Source: Actinomycetes bacterium (lineage in GTDB: Bacteria > Actinomycetota > Actinomycetes > Mycobacteriales > Micromonosporaceae). From it: DNA of 27,790 nt. Under the pieces are notes generated by a model. That model did not search any database. It saw only the letters and a list, made by a program, of their open reading frames with translations, and had not been told where the DNA came from. The DNA is taken from contig JAJYSW010000003.1 in NCBI GenBank assembly GCA_021793335.1, forward strand, positions 1 to 27,790, given 5' to 3'. Made by a program: the position numbers and the translations under genes. Shown piece after piece: positions 11,084-17,564 of this stretch (the first letter of the stretch is position 1; every line of letters begins with the position of its first letter).

Positions 11084-11892
11084 TCGGTGGCGCCTCGGCG
11101 TCGAGGCGGTGACGGGACGGTCGTGGAGGAGAGCACGATCCGCTCGACGTGCTCCGCCAGGATCTTGCGGGCCTCCTCTCCCAGTCCCGTGTCGGTGACG
11201 ATGACGTCGGCGTCGGACAGGGCCGCGACGGTGGCGATGCCGACGACGTCGAACTTGGTGTGGTCGGCGAGGACCACGAGCCTGCGGCCCTTCTCCGCGA
11301 GGGTCGCGACGGTCTCGGCTTCGAGCAGGTTCGGCGTGGTGAACCCGGCGCGGGCCGACATGCCGTGGACGCCGAGGAAGACGGTGTCGACGTTGACCCG
11401 TTCGAGCGAGGCGACCGCGAACGGTCCGACCAGGGCGTCCGAGGGGGTGCGGACGCCGCCGGTGAGGATCACGGTCTGGTCGGGCCGGCCGCTCTTGTAG
11501 AAGACGTCGGCCACGGGCACCGAGTTGGTGACCACGGTCAGGTCGGGGACGTCGGTGAGCCGGTGCGCGAGCGTCCACGTCGTGGTCCCGGCGGACAGGG
11601 CGATGGCCTGTCCGGGGCCGACGAGGCCGGTGGCGGCTTCGGCGATGGCCGCCTTCTCGGCCTCCTGGCGGACCTGCTTGACCGCGAATCCGGGTTCGGA
11701 GGTGGAGCCGAAGTCCACCGCGGTCGCGCCGCCGTGGACCTTGGCGACCAGGCCGCGCTCGGCGAGGGTTTCGAGGTCGCGCCGGATGGTCATGTCCGAT
11801 ACGCCGAATTCGTCGACCAGTTCGGCCACCCGGACCGCGCCGGTCCGGTGGACGCGCTCGGCGATTCGACTCTGTCGCTGCTGCGCCAACAT
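11080..11892 (-). CDS. DeoR-family sugar repressor of the gal operon
   Basis: This is a transcription regulator of the DeoR/GlpR type, 270 residues. The N-terminal winged helix-turn-helix occupies about residues 6-58 with the recognition segment VSDMTIRRDL (31-40). The effector domain is a DeoR C-terminal sensor (ribose-5-phosphate-isomerase-like fold) with the SAGTTT phosphate-binding loop and later TNSVPVA and DHTKFD. The start ATG has GAAGGAG upstream at 9-base spacing; an upstream extension of 17 codons lies in the promoter. It is the first gene of the gal operon, so it probably controls itself and galTEK with a phosphorylated sugar as inducer. The exact ligand is not visible. Confidence 0.93.
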
Positions 11893-11917
11893 CTTCGGTG
11901 GCTCCTTCGACTCCAGA

Positions 11918-11926
11918 AATATATTA
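11918..11926 (-). promoter_or_regulatory. -10 region of the deoR-gal operon
   Basis: The minus strand reads TAATATATT within an AT-rich island, giving overlapping hexamers TATATT (5/6) and TAATAT (4/6). It ends 25 bases before the repressor ATG. The -35 region would fall inside the direct-repeat operator just upstream. No single -35 hexamer stands out. Confidence 0.5.
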
Positions 11927-11932
11927 CTCAAG

Positions 11933-11950
11933 ATCAAACACAATTAAACA
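11933..11950. promoter_or_regulatory. Direct-repeat operator for the DeoR-type repressor
   Basis: Plus-strand ATCAAACA (11933-11940) and ATTAAACA (11943-11950) match at 7 of 8 bases and are offset by 10 bp, one helical turn; a weaker third copy (ATCAAT) follows at 11950. DeoR-family repressors are known to bind such repeated TGTTTGAT-like boxes. The repeats sit immediately upstream of the -10, where binding would block polymerase. The divergent trpS start is only about 65 bases away, but its core promoter lies outside. Confidence 0.6.
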
Positions 11951-12002
11951 TCAATTTGGGTCCTCCCGCAATCCCGGGTGATCGGGCCTCGGCGCCGGAT
12001 GT

Positions 12003-12008
12003 CAGAAT
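12003..12008 (+). promoter_or_regulatory. -10 hexamer of a leaderless trpS
   Basis: CAGAAT (4/6 to TATAAT, correct at the key A2 and T6 positions) ends 6 bases before the trpS ATG, and no Shine-Dalgarno sequence is present. This is the standard geometry for a leaderless actinobacterial transcript starting at the A of ATG. No convincing -35 is seen. Confidence 0.45.
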
Positions 12009-12014
12009 CGACTC

Positions 12015-13031
12015 ATGACCACCGCAGACAGCACGCCCCGGGTGTTCTCGGGGATTCAGCCCACCTCGGACTCATTCCACCTCGGGAACTATCTGGGCGC
12101 GCTGCGGCAGTGGGTGGCACTCCAGGAGAGCTCCGACGCGTTCTACTGCGTCGTCGATCAGCACGCGATCACGATCAGTCATGATCCCAAGGTATTGCAC
12201 CAACGCTCCCGTGCCTCGGCGGCGCAGTTGCTCGCCCTGGGCGTCGATCCCGAGCGCTCCGCCCTGTTCATCCAGTCCCAGGTGCCCGAGCACGCGCTGC
12301 TGAACTGGATTCTCGGCTGCGAGACCGGTTTCGGCGAAGCCTCCCGGATGACCCAGTTCAAGGACAAGTCCGCCAAACAAGAACGCACAACGGTGGGCTT
12401 GTTCACTTACCCGGTACTCCAGGCCGCCGATATCCTGCTCTACCAGACCGAGCGCGTGCCCGTCGGCGAAGACCAGCGGCAGCACCTCGAACTCTCCCGC
12501 GACCTGGCCATCCGCTTCAACAACACCTACGGGCGGACGTTCACCGTCCCCGAGACGCACATCGTCAAGGGCACCGCGACCATCAAGGACCTCACCGAGC
12601 CCGATAAGAAGATGTCGAAATCCTCCTCGGGCCCGCGCGGGTGCCTCAACCTGCTCGACGAGCCGAACCAGATGCGCAAGAAGATCAAGAGCGCCGTCAC
12701 CGACTCCGAGCCCACAGTCCGCTACGACGTCGAGAACAAGCCGGGCGTCTCCAACCTGCTCTGCATCTACTCGGCGCTCAGCGGCACCCCGATCGACCGG
12801 CTCGAAAGCGAATACCGGGGCAAGGGCTACGGCGACTTCAAGTCCGACCTGGCCGAGGTCGTCGTCGAAGCGCTCGAACCGATCTCCAAGGCCACCCGCG
12901 AGTACCTCGACGACAAGGCCGAACTGGACCGGATTCTCACCAAGGGCGCCGAGAAGGCCCGCGCAGTCGCCTCGCGCACGCTCGCGAAGGCGTACAAGAA
13001 GGTCGGCTTCTACCCCCCGGTGCAGCATTAG
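12015..13031 (+). CDS. trpS: Tryptophanyl-tRNA synthetase
   Basis: This class I aminoacyl-tRNA synthetase charges tRNA-Trp. It is 338 residues, the normal bacterial length. The HIGH-equivalent HLGN is at residues 22-25 within PTSDSFHLGNYLGAL, and the KMSKS loop is at 199-203 (PDKKMSKSSSG). The segments FTYPVLQAADILLY and VPVGEDQRQHLEL are typical TrpRS tryptophan- and adenylate-site motifs. The protein starts directly after a -10-like hexamer and appears leaderless. It is followed with a one-base overlap by the RNA-ligase-like gene. No T-box or other leader control is seen. Confidence 0.97.
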   Translation: MTTADSTPRVFSGIQPTSDSFHLGNYLGALRQWVALQESSDAFYCVVDQHAITISHDPKVLHQRSRASAAQLLALGVDPERSALFIQSQVPEHALLNWILGCETGFGEASRMTQFKDKSAKQERTTVGLFTYPVLQAADILLYQTERVPVGEDQRQHLELSRDLAIRFNNTYGRTFTVPETHIVKGTATIKDLTEPDKKMSKSSSGPRGCLNLLDEPNQMRKKIKSAVTDSEPTVRYDVENKPGVSNLLCIYSALSGTPIDRLESEYRGKGYGDFKSDLAEVVVEALEPISKATREYLDDKAELDRILTKGAEKARAVASRTLAKAYKKVGFYPPVQH

Positions 13032-13672
13032 TGGACCGGCTCGGACCGGGCCCGGCGGCCGGGACGCACGGCCCCGACGCGGTCGGGGCCGCGGGCGAAC
13101 GCGCCGCCCCGCTCGATCCCGAGCGGAGCATCACCGTCGGCGTGGCGATCCCCGTGCCGCAGCCGTGGCGGAGCCGGCTCGACAATGCCCGCATCGCCTC
13201 GGGCGACCCGCTCGGCCACACCGTGCCCGCGCATCTGACGCTCCTGGGGCCCACCGTGATCGGGGTCGATTCGCTCGCCCCCTTCGAAGCGCACCTGGAG
13301 GACCTGACCGCGAACATGCGGCCCTTCGAGCTGCACCTGCGCGGCACGGGTTCGTTCCGGCCGGTCACCGAAGTGGTGTTCGTGGCCGTCGTCGACGGGA
13401 TCGCCGTGTGCGAACAGCTCGAATCGGCGATCCGGAGCGGGCCCGTCAGAGGTCGTGAGCAGCGCTTTCCGTACCACCCGCACGTGACGGTGGCGCAGGA
13501 TGTGAGCAGCGAGGCGCTGGACCGGACGTTCCAGGAGCTGGCGGGCTTCGAAGCGAAGTTCGAGGTCGACTCGTTCACGTTCTACACGCACGGCACGAAC
13601 GGCGCCGGCGGCGCGGCCGGGACGGCGACGCCGTGGACGCCCAAGCGGGTGTTCCGCTTCCTCGCGCATTAG
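13031..13672 (+). CDS. 2'-5' RNA ligase/phosphodiesterase superfamily protein
   Basis: This is a 2H-superfamily protein of 213 residues with the two defining HxT motifs, H68-L-T and H151-V-T, about 80 residues apart. Such proteins (ThpR/LigT-like) act on 2'-5' RNA linkages or cyclic phosphodiesters; the physiological substrate here is unknown. The GTG start overlaps the trpS TAG by one base (TAGTG), so it probably depends on re-initiation by trpS ribosomes. The first roughly 30 residues are Gly/Ala/Pro-rich and poorly conserved in appearance, so a later start is possible. Linkage to trpS suggests an RNA-related role. Confidence 0.85.
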   Translation: MDRLGPGPAAGTHGPDAVGAAGERAAPLDPERSITVGVAIPVPQPWRSRLDNARIASGDPLGHTVPAHLTLLGPTVIGVDSLAPFEAHLEDLTANMRPFELHLRGTGSFRPVTEVVFVAVVDGIAVCEQLESAIRSGPVRGREQRFPYHPHVTVAQDVSSEALDRTFQELAGFEAKFEVDSFTFYTHGTNGAGGAAGTATPWTPKRVFRFLAH

Positions 13673-13827
13673 GGCCGCTGCAAGGACTCGGGCACCGCCC
13701 GCTCAGGACTCTCGGCCGGGGCCTCGGAGCTGTTCGCGCGCTGGGGAAGCGGCCCGTGGCCTCCGCCGTGCCGCAAGGGGCCGCGGTCGGGGCTTCCTCC
13801 ATGCCCGCGAGCCTCGGCGTGCAGCGA

Positions 13828-13851
13828 GGGCCCGCCCGCTGGGCCGGGCCC
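13828..13851. terminator. Strong hairpin between convergent genes
   Basis: GGGCCCG-CCC pairs with GGG-(C)-CGGGCCC around a GCT loop, giving 10 base pairs with one bulge. It lies between the ends of two convergent transcripts and could stop both. No U-tract follows on either strand, which is common for actinobacterial terminators. Confidence 0.4.
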
Positions 13852-13908
13852 CGGCCGCACCACCGCAAAGCGGGAACACGGTCCGGGCCCGCGCATGCGG
13901 TCATGGCC

Positions 13909-13938
13909 GGGCCGGAGGCATCGAAGGCCTCCCGGCCC
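13909..13938. terminator. Second hairpin between convergent genes
   Basis: GGGCCGGAGGC pairs with GCCT-(C)-CCGGCCC around a 7-base loop, giving 11 pairs with one bulged C. It is closer to the purH end and may act as its terminator. There is no U-tract. Confidence 0.4.
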
Positions 13939-13943
13939 TCACA

Positions 13944-13983
13944 GAGCAACGCCGAGCAACGACCAGCAACACCGAGCAGGAAA
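13944..13983. repeat. Four imperfect 10-bp tandem units
   Basis: Units GAGCAACGCC, GAGCAACGAC, CAGCAACACC and GAGCAGGAAA follow one another without gaps. They keep the core (G/C)AGCA in phase with one DNA turn. They lie directly beside the second hairpin in the convergent region. Function is unknown, and chance slippage is possible. Confidence 0.5.
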
Positions 13984-14058
13984 CCCGGTCCGGGCGCTCC
14001 CGATCGAGTCCACATCACCGCAGCGCGCCGTACCCTCCGCTTCGCCGCCTCGCTCCGC

Positions 14059-15621
14059 TCAGTGCGTGAAGTGCCTCGTCCCGGTGAAGTACATGGTGAT
14101 CCCCGCGCGCTTCGCGGCGGCGACGACCTCCTCGTCGCGGACCGATCCCCCGGGCTGGACGACGGCCTTCACTCCGGCCCCGGTGAGGATCTCCAGTCCG
14201 TCGGGGAACGGGAAGAACGCGTCGGAGGCCGCGACGGCGCCCTCGACCCGCTCGCCCGCCCGCTCGACCGCGAGCCTCGCCGAGTCGACCCGGTTCACCT
14301 GCCCCATCCCGACGCCGACGGATGCGCCGCCACGCGCCAAGAGGATCGCGTTCGACTTGACCGACCGTACGGCCCGCCACGCGAACGCCAGGTCCGCGAG
14401 GGTGGCCTCGTCGGCGGGCTCGCCGGTGACCAGCCGCCACTGGGCGGCGTCATCGCCCTCGGCGTCGATGCGGTCGGGGCGCTGGGCGAGCACTCCGCCC
14501 GAGATCGGCTTCAGCTCCAGCCGCGGAGGTTCCCAGGCCGGAGCGCGCAGCAGACGGATGTTCTTCTTTTTCGTCAGTGCTTCGACGGCCTCCTCGCTGA
14601 AGGACGGGGCGACCACGACCTCGGTGAAGACCTCGGCGATCTGGGCGGCCGCGGCCCCGTCGACTTCGCCGTTGGCGGCGATGACGCCGCCGAAGGCGCT
14701 CACCGGGTCGCACTCGTGGGCGCGCCGGTGCGCTTCGGCGATCGAGACGCCGACCGCGATGCCGCACGGGTTGGCGTGCTTGATGATCGCCACGCACGGC
14801 TCGGTGAAGTCGTGGGCGGCGCGCCAGGCGGCGTCGGCATCGGTGTAGTTATTGAAGCTCATGGCCTTGCCGTGGAGCTGCTCGGCCTGCGCGAGCCCGG
14901 CGGGGGCCAGCGGGTCGTCGTAGAGCGCGGCGCCCTGGTGCGGGTTCTCGCCGTAGCGCAGGTCGGCGAGCTTGGCGGCGGGCACGGCGTGGAAATCGGG
15001 GAGCCCTTCGGAGGCGGACTGCTGCGCGAGCCAGGTCGCGACGGTCGCGTCATAGGAGGCCAGGTGTGCGAAGGCTTTGGCGGCCAGGTGGAGTCGCTGC
15101 TCGGCGGTGGTGCCTTGGGCGGCCGCGGCGCGAATCCACTCGTAGTCGGTCGGGTCCACCACGACCGCGACGTTGGCGTGGTTCTTGGCCGCGCCGCGGA
15201 CCATCGAGGGTCCGCCGACGTCGATCTTCTCCACGATGTCGTCGAATCCGGCGCCGGAGGCGACGGTCTGGGCGAAGGGGTAGAGGTTGCCGACCAGCAG
15301 ATCGAACGAGGCGATGTCGAGTTCGGCGAGCTGATCGCGGTGCGATTCCCGGCGCACGTCGGCGAGGAGCCCCGCATGGACCTTCGGATGGAGGGTCTTG
15401 ACGCGGTCGTCGAGGATCTCGGGGAAGCCGGTGAGGTCTTCGACCTTGGTCACCGGGACGCCGGCCTCACTGATGCGGGCCGCGGTCGAACCGGTGGAGA
15501 CGATCTCGACGCCGGCGGCGTGGAGGTCGGCGGCCAGCTCGACGACGCCGGTCTTGTCGAATACCGAGACGAGGGCGCGCTTGATGGGACGGGATGGCGC
15601 GGACACGGATGCGTCGCTCAC
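14059..15621 (-). CDS. purH: AICAR transformylase / IMP cyclohydrolase
   Basis: This bifunctional enzyme performs the last two steps of de novo purine synthesis: formylation of AICAR with 10-formyl-THF and ring closure to IMP. It is 520 residues. The N-terminal IMP cyclohydrolase (MGS-like) domain covers about residues 12-200, with STGSTA and RVKTLHPKVH. The transformylase domain follows, with YGENPHQ (223-229) and the catalytic Lys281-His282 in IKHANPCG, ending in the usual TGxRHFxH. The start is a GTG with AGGAG 10 bases upstream. A ZTP-type riboswitch precedes it. In many actinobacteria purH directly follows purN; here about 1.9 kb of other genes separates them. Confidence 0.97.
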   Translation of the reverse strand: MSDASVSAPSRPIKRALVSVFDKTGVVELAADLHAAGVEIVSTGSTAARISEAGVPVTKVEDLTGFPEILDDRVKTLHPKVHAGLLADVRRESHRDQLAELDIASFDLLVGNLYPFAQTVASGAGFDDIVEKIDVGGPSMVRGAAKNHANVAVVVDPTDYEWIRAAAAQGTTAEQRLHLAAKAFAHLASYDATVATWLAQQSASEGLPDFHAVPAAKLADLRYGENPHQGAALYDDPLAPAGLAQAEQLHGKAMSFNNYTDADAAWRAAHDFTEPCVAIIKHANPCGIAVGVSIAEAHRRAHECDPVSAFGGVIAANGEVDGAAAAQIAEVFTEVVVAPSFSEEAVEALTKKKNIRLLRAPAWEPPRLELKPISGGVLAQRPDRIDAEGDDAAQWRLVTGEPADEATLADLAFAWRAVRSVKSNAILLARGGASVGVGMGQVNRVDSARLAVERAGERVEGAVAASDAFFPFPDGLEILTGAGVKAVVQPGGSVRDEEVVAAAKRAGITMYFTGTRHFTH

Positions 15622-15650
15622 GGATGCACTGCTCCTGAATCGTTGAGATG

Positions 15651-15813
15651 ACTGCGGCCCAGGCGTTCGACCGCAGTGACAGGTTCAGCAGTGCCGCTCC
15701 CCGGTGGTGCTCCACCTGCGAACGCCTCCAGGGTCTCCCCTCAACAACGAGCTGCCCGGTCCGTGCCACGGGAGACCTGCGCTGTCGGCGTCCTGCGCCA
15801 GTCACGACGACCC
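15651..15813 (-). promoter_or_regulatory. ZTP (pfl) riboswitch upstream of purH, with an insertion
   Basis: The purH leader contains the conserved pfl blocks in order. GTGACTGGCG is at 15805-15796, preceded by GGGTC. The P2 hairpin AGGTGG-AGCA-CCACC runs directly into GGGGAGC (15717-15696). CGCCTGGGC (15665-15657) sits in the loop and 3' side of a 7-bp P3 stem, ACTGCGG/CCGCAGT (15677-15671 with 15657-15651). GGCG and CGCC can form the known pseudoknot. ZTP/ZMP signals folate shortage, and PurH is a known target of the class. The element ends 30 bases before the GTG, so it may control translation. J1/2 and P2 are about 75 nt further apart than usual, and a clear P1 stem is not evident. Confidence 0.78.
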
Positions 15814-15814
15814 G

Positions 15815-15820
15815 AGGGTA
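15815..15820 (-). promoter_or_regulatory. -10-like hexamer before the purH riboswitch
   Basis: TACCCT on the minus strand fits the actinobacterial TAnnnT pattern and lies immediately before the GGGTC that begins the riboswitch. Transcription would therefore start at the first riboswitch bases. No good -35 is found at normal spacing. Confidence 0.35.
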
Positions 15821-15866
15821 ACACGGCCGTCGGCCCCGGCCGTCGAACCTCACGCGGGGCGGGGCC

Positions 15867-16196
15867 TCAAGCGTCGCCGTGCCGGCCGAGGCGGACGCGG
15901 GCCTCGTCGAGTTCGGCGCGGAGCCGCTCCAACTCCAGCTCCATTTCGAGGACCCGTTTGACCCCTACGAGGTTGAGGCCGGAGTCGAGGAGCTCGCCGA
16001 TGTGGCGGAGCCGCGCCACGTCGGCGTCGCTGTAACGGCGCGTGCCGCCGGCGGTGCGGCGCGGGGCGAGGAGCCCGCGGGCCTCGTAGACGCGCAGGTT
16101 CTGCGGCGCCATGTCCGCCAGCTCGGCGGCCACCGAGATGCTGTAGACGGCCTGGTCGTGCCGGGGGCGGGCGAGGTTCGAAGAATCATGCCGCAT
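15867..16196 (-). CDS. HspR-like MerR-family regulator
   Basis: This is a DNA-binding protein of 109 residues. The segment from VYSISVAAELADM through RTAGGTRRYSDADVARL closely resembles HspR, the repressor of the actinobacterial heat-shock dnaK and clpB genes. The helix-turn-helix is at about residues 20-42 and the wing at 46-56, followed by a coiled coil rich in Leu, Glu and Arg (about 80-103). It is shorter than typical HspR and ends soon after the coiled coil. No dnaK, grpE, dnaJ or clpB gene is nearby and no HAIR element (CTTGAGT-N7-ACTCAAG) is seen. The ATG has AAGGAGG 5 bases upstream; a GTG two codons earlier is less likely. Target genes are unknown. Confidence 0.85.
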   Translation of the reverse strand: MRHDSSNLARPRHDQAVYSISVAAELADMAPQNLRVYEARGLLAPRRTAGGTRRYSDADVARLRHIGELLDSGLNLVGVKRVLEMELELERLRAELDEARVRLGRHGDA

Positions 16197-16278
16197 GTCC
16201 ACCTCCTTCGTGCTCAGGTCCGATACTCATATCACTAAGTTATCCCCCACATTCGCATTGAAGAAATCTAAACCATGC

Positions 16279-16305
16279 GTTATACATTTATTGACGTTCA
16301 GTCAA
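16279..16305 (-). promoter_or_regulatory. Candidate promoter of the HspR-like gene in an AT-rich island
   Basis: On the minus strand TTGACT (16305-16300) and TATAAC (16284-16279) are separated by only 15 bases, inside about 100 bp of unusually AT-rich sequence (16210-16310). The -35 is embedded in the inverted repeat ATTGAC-N5-GTCAAT (16290-16306). The short spacer makes this uncertain. The leader would be about 75 bases. Confidence 0.35.
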
Positions 16306-16306
16306 T
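16290..16306. promoter_or_regulatory. Inverted repeat ATTGAC-GTTCA-GTCAAT
   Basis: This is a perfect 6-bp inverted repeat with a 5-base centre, about 95 bp upstream of the HspR-like gene and overlapping its candidate -35. It may be an operator for this or another regulator. It also presents a TTGAC hexamer in both directions. Confidence 0.45.
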
Positions 16307-16781
16307 CGTCGACACCAGGGGGTGACTTCTCGATGCTGATGCGCGCCGCTCCATTCGGAGCGTTCGACCGCCCGCCCCGGCGACTGCTCGGGCGGCACGA
16401 CTCCCGACCGGCGACGCCGAGGGCCTCCTGAGCCGAAGAGGCGACCGGCACCGTCCGGATCGAGCCGGACGCACCGCCCTCACCGCCTGACCTCACCGCT
16501 GAGGTCGAGCGCCCCGGCCCCGATGCGGGCGGCCCCGAGACCACCCTGAGCGAACGGTCGGCGGCGCATCGGCAACGAAAGCGCGAGCGGGCCTCCCGCG
16601 CCTGCGGCGCACCCACCTTGACCATCCCCATGACCGCCTGGCCGGGCCCCGCAGGGTCCTGGCCGGTCCCGACGCCGAGCAGATCGGCCGAGGACGGACC
16701 ACGGCAACGGCATGGGATCACATCGATTCTCGCCCGGCACGCATGTTTCTCCGACGCGCCGGGCGGGCACAAGGACGAGCA
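16307..16781. other. 475-bp region without a convincing gene; several hairpins
   Basis: This lies between the HspR-like promoter and the zinc-ribbon gene. Perfect stems of 6-7 bp occur at 16347-16362 (CGCTCC/GGAGCG), 16368-16395 (CCGCCCG/CGGGCGG), 16453-16470 (GTCCGG/CCGGAC) and 16489-16506 (GACCTCA/TGAGGTC). A 32-codon plus-strand frame at 16333 follows a GGGGGTGA, but its composition is unconvincing. The minus-strand open frame across the region is low-complexity and looks spurious. Confidence 0.5.
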
Positions 16782-17036
16782 ATGAGTAGACATAGCTATT
16801 TTTCAATGAACGGCACCCTCGAGTACGAGCTGCACTGCGACGGCTGCGGTACTCGGTTCGACTGCGGCGACGACTCCTTCTACAGCTGGCCGGTGCTGCG
16901 CGACGCGGCCGAGGCCGAGGGCTGGCAGGTGAACGCCGACACGGCCCCGCACCGGTGCACCGACTGCCGGACCATGCCGATCGCGCCTTCAGCGGCCGAG
17001 CGCCCCGGCGACCGCGTGCGTCTCGCCGTCCGGTGA
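16782..17036 (+). CDS. Small zinc-ribbon-like protein
   Basis: This is an 84-residue protein of unknown function. Two CxxC pairs, Cys19/Cys22 (CDGCG) and Cys59/Cys62 (CTDC), are separated by 36 residues containing a likely helix (WPVLRDAAEAEGW), the arrangement of a zinc ribbon. An extra Cys is at 28. The ATG at MSRHSYF is supported by AAGGA 6 bases upstream; the in-frame ATG 13 codons earlier lacks one. The 3' end overlaps the convergent VanZ-like gene by 48 bases. Clustered Cys pairs and mixed composition argue for a real gene. Confidence 0.7.
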   Translation: MSRHSYFSMNGTLEYELHCDGCGTRFDCGDDSFYSWPVLRDAAEAEGWQVNADTAPHRCTDCRTMPIAPSAAERPGDRVRLAVR

Positions 17037-17558
17037 CCGGACACGCCACCAGCGCCTGGAGGCGAGTGCGGCCAGGACCGCGCCGAGCGTGTTGAGCATC
17101 GCGTCGTCGACCGAGACGACCCGGCCGCCCACAAAGGTGTACTGGATCGTCTCGATCGCGATGCAGGCCATGGCCGCCCCGACCGCGATCCGGCCGAGGC
17201 CGAGCCGAAAGCGGATCGGCAGGAAGAACCCGGCGGCGGCGAGGATGAGCAGGTTTCCGACCAACTGCTCGACGATGACGCGCGGCGCGGCCTCGGCCAG
17301 ATCGGCGAGATCGACGAACGGGACGAGCTGGACGGCCGCGGCGCCGTCGCGCGGGGTCAACCCCAAGAACAGCAAGGGGATCGAGCCGACCACGGCTCCG
17401 ACTTCCGCTATCGAGTCGCGCCAGGCCGCCCTCGCCGGGCGGCCTCTGCGGATTCTGGCGGTGGCGAGCGCCCAAACGAGCGCGGCCGCGAACGGCAGCG
17501 CTGCGAAGGCGGCGAGGAGCGTGTTCGCCTCAAGGGCGTTGACGGCAGAGGGGAGCAT
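16989..17558 (-). CDS. VanZ-family membrane protein
   Basis: This is a 189-residue membrane protein with about five helices and the VanZ-like pattern: QLVPFVDL, then VGNLLILAAAGFFLP, then ETIQYTFVGGR with a later D-x(3)-NTLGA. VanZ proteins are linked to teicoplanin resistance in enterococci, but most chromosomal homologues have no established role. It starts 6 bases after the purN stop and is therefore probably in the perM-purN transcript. Its 3' end overlaps the convergent zinc-ribbon gene. A resistance role is not supported by the context. Confidence 0.85.
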   Translation of the reverse strand: MLPSAVNALEANTLLAAFAALPFAAALVWALATARIRRGRPARAAWRDSIAEVGAVVGSIPLLFLGLTPRDGAAAVQLVPFVDLADLAEAAPRVIVEQLVGNLLILAAAGFFLPIRFRLGLGRIAVGAAMACIAIETIQYTFVGGRVVSVDDAMLNTLGAVLAALASRRWWRVRSPDGETHAVAGALGR

Positions 17559-17564
17559 CGCCGC

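Larger units (their letters stand above)
13673..14058. other. 386-bp convergent intergenic region, no gene
   Basis: This lies between the ligase-like gene and purH, which converge. It contains two strong hairpins (13828-13851 and 13909-13938) and a short 10-bp tandem repeat (13944-13983). Open frames through it show no recognisable protein features and are explained by the high GC content. Confidence 0.6.

Noticed and set aside
11893..12014. T-box or attenuator for trpS
   Set aside because: The gene appears leaderless, and the upstream region is the operator of the divergent gal operon.
13575..14018. 147-codon minus-strand frame in the convergent gap
   Set aside because: Low-complexity, overlaps the hairpins and the end of the ligase-like gene, no recognisable feature.
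16196..16310. HAIR operator of HspR
   Set aside because: No CTTGAGT-N7-ACTCAAG match. Only partial words such as CTTAGTG and ATGAGT are present, without the right symmetry.
16302..16793. 163-codon minus-strand frame in the gap before the zinc-ribbon gene
   Set aside because: Ser/Arg/Gly/Pro-rich composition, no motif, no ribosome site. It runs opposite the better supported zinc-ribbon start.
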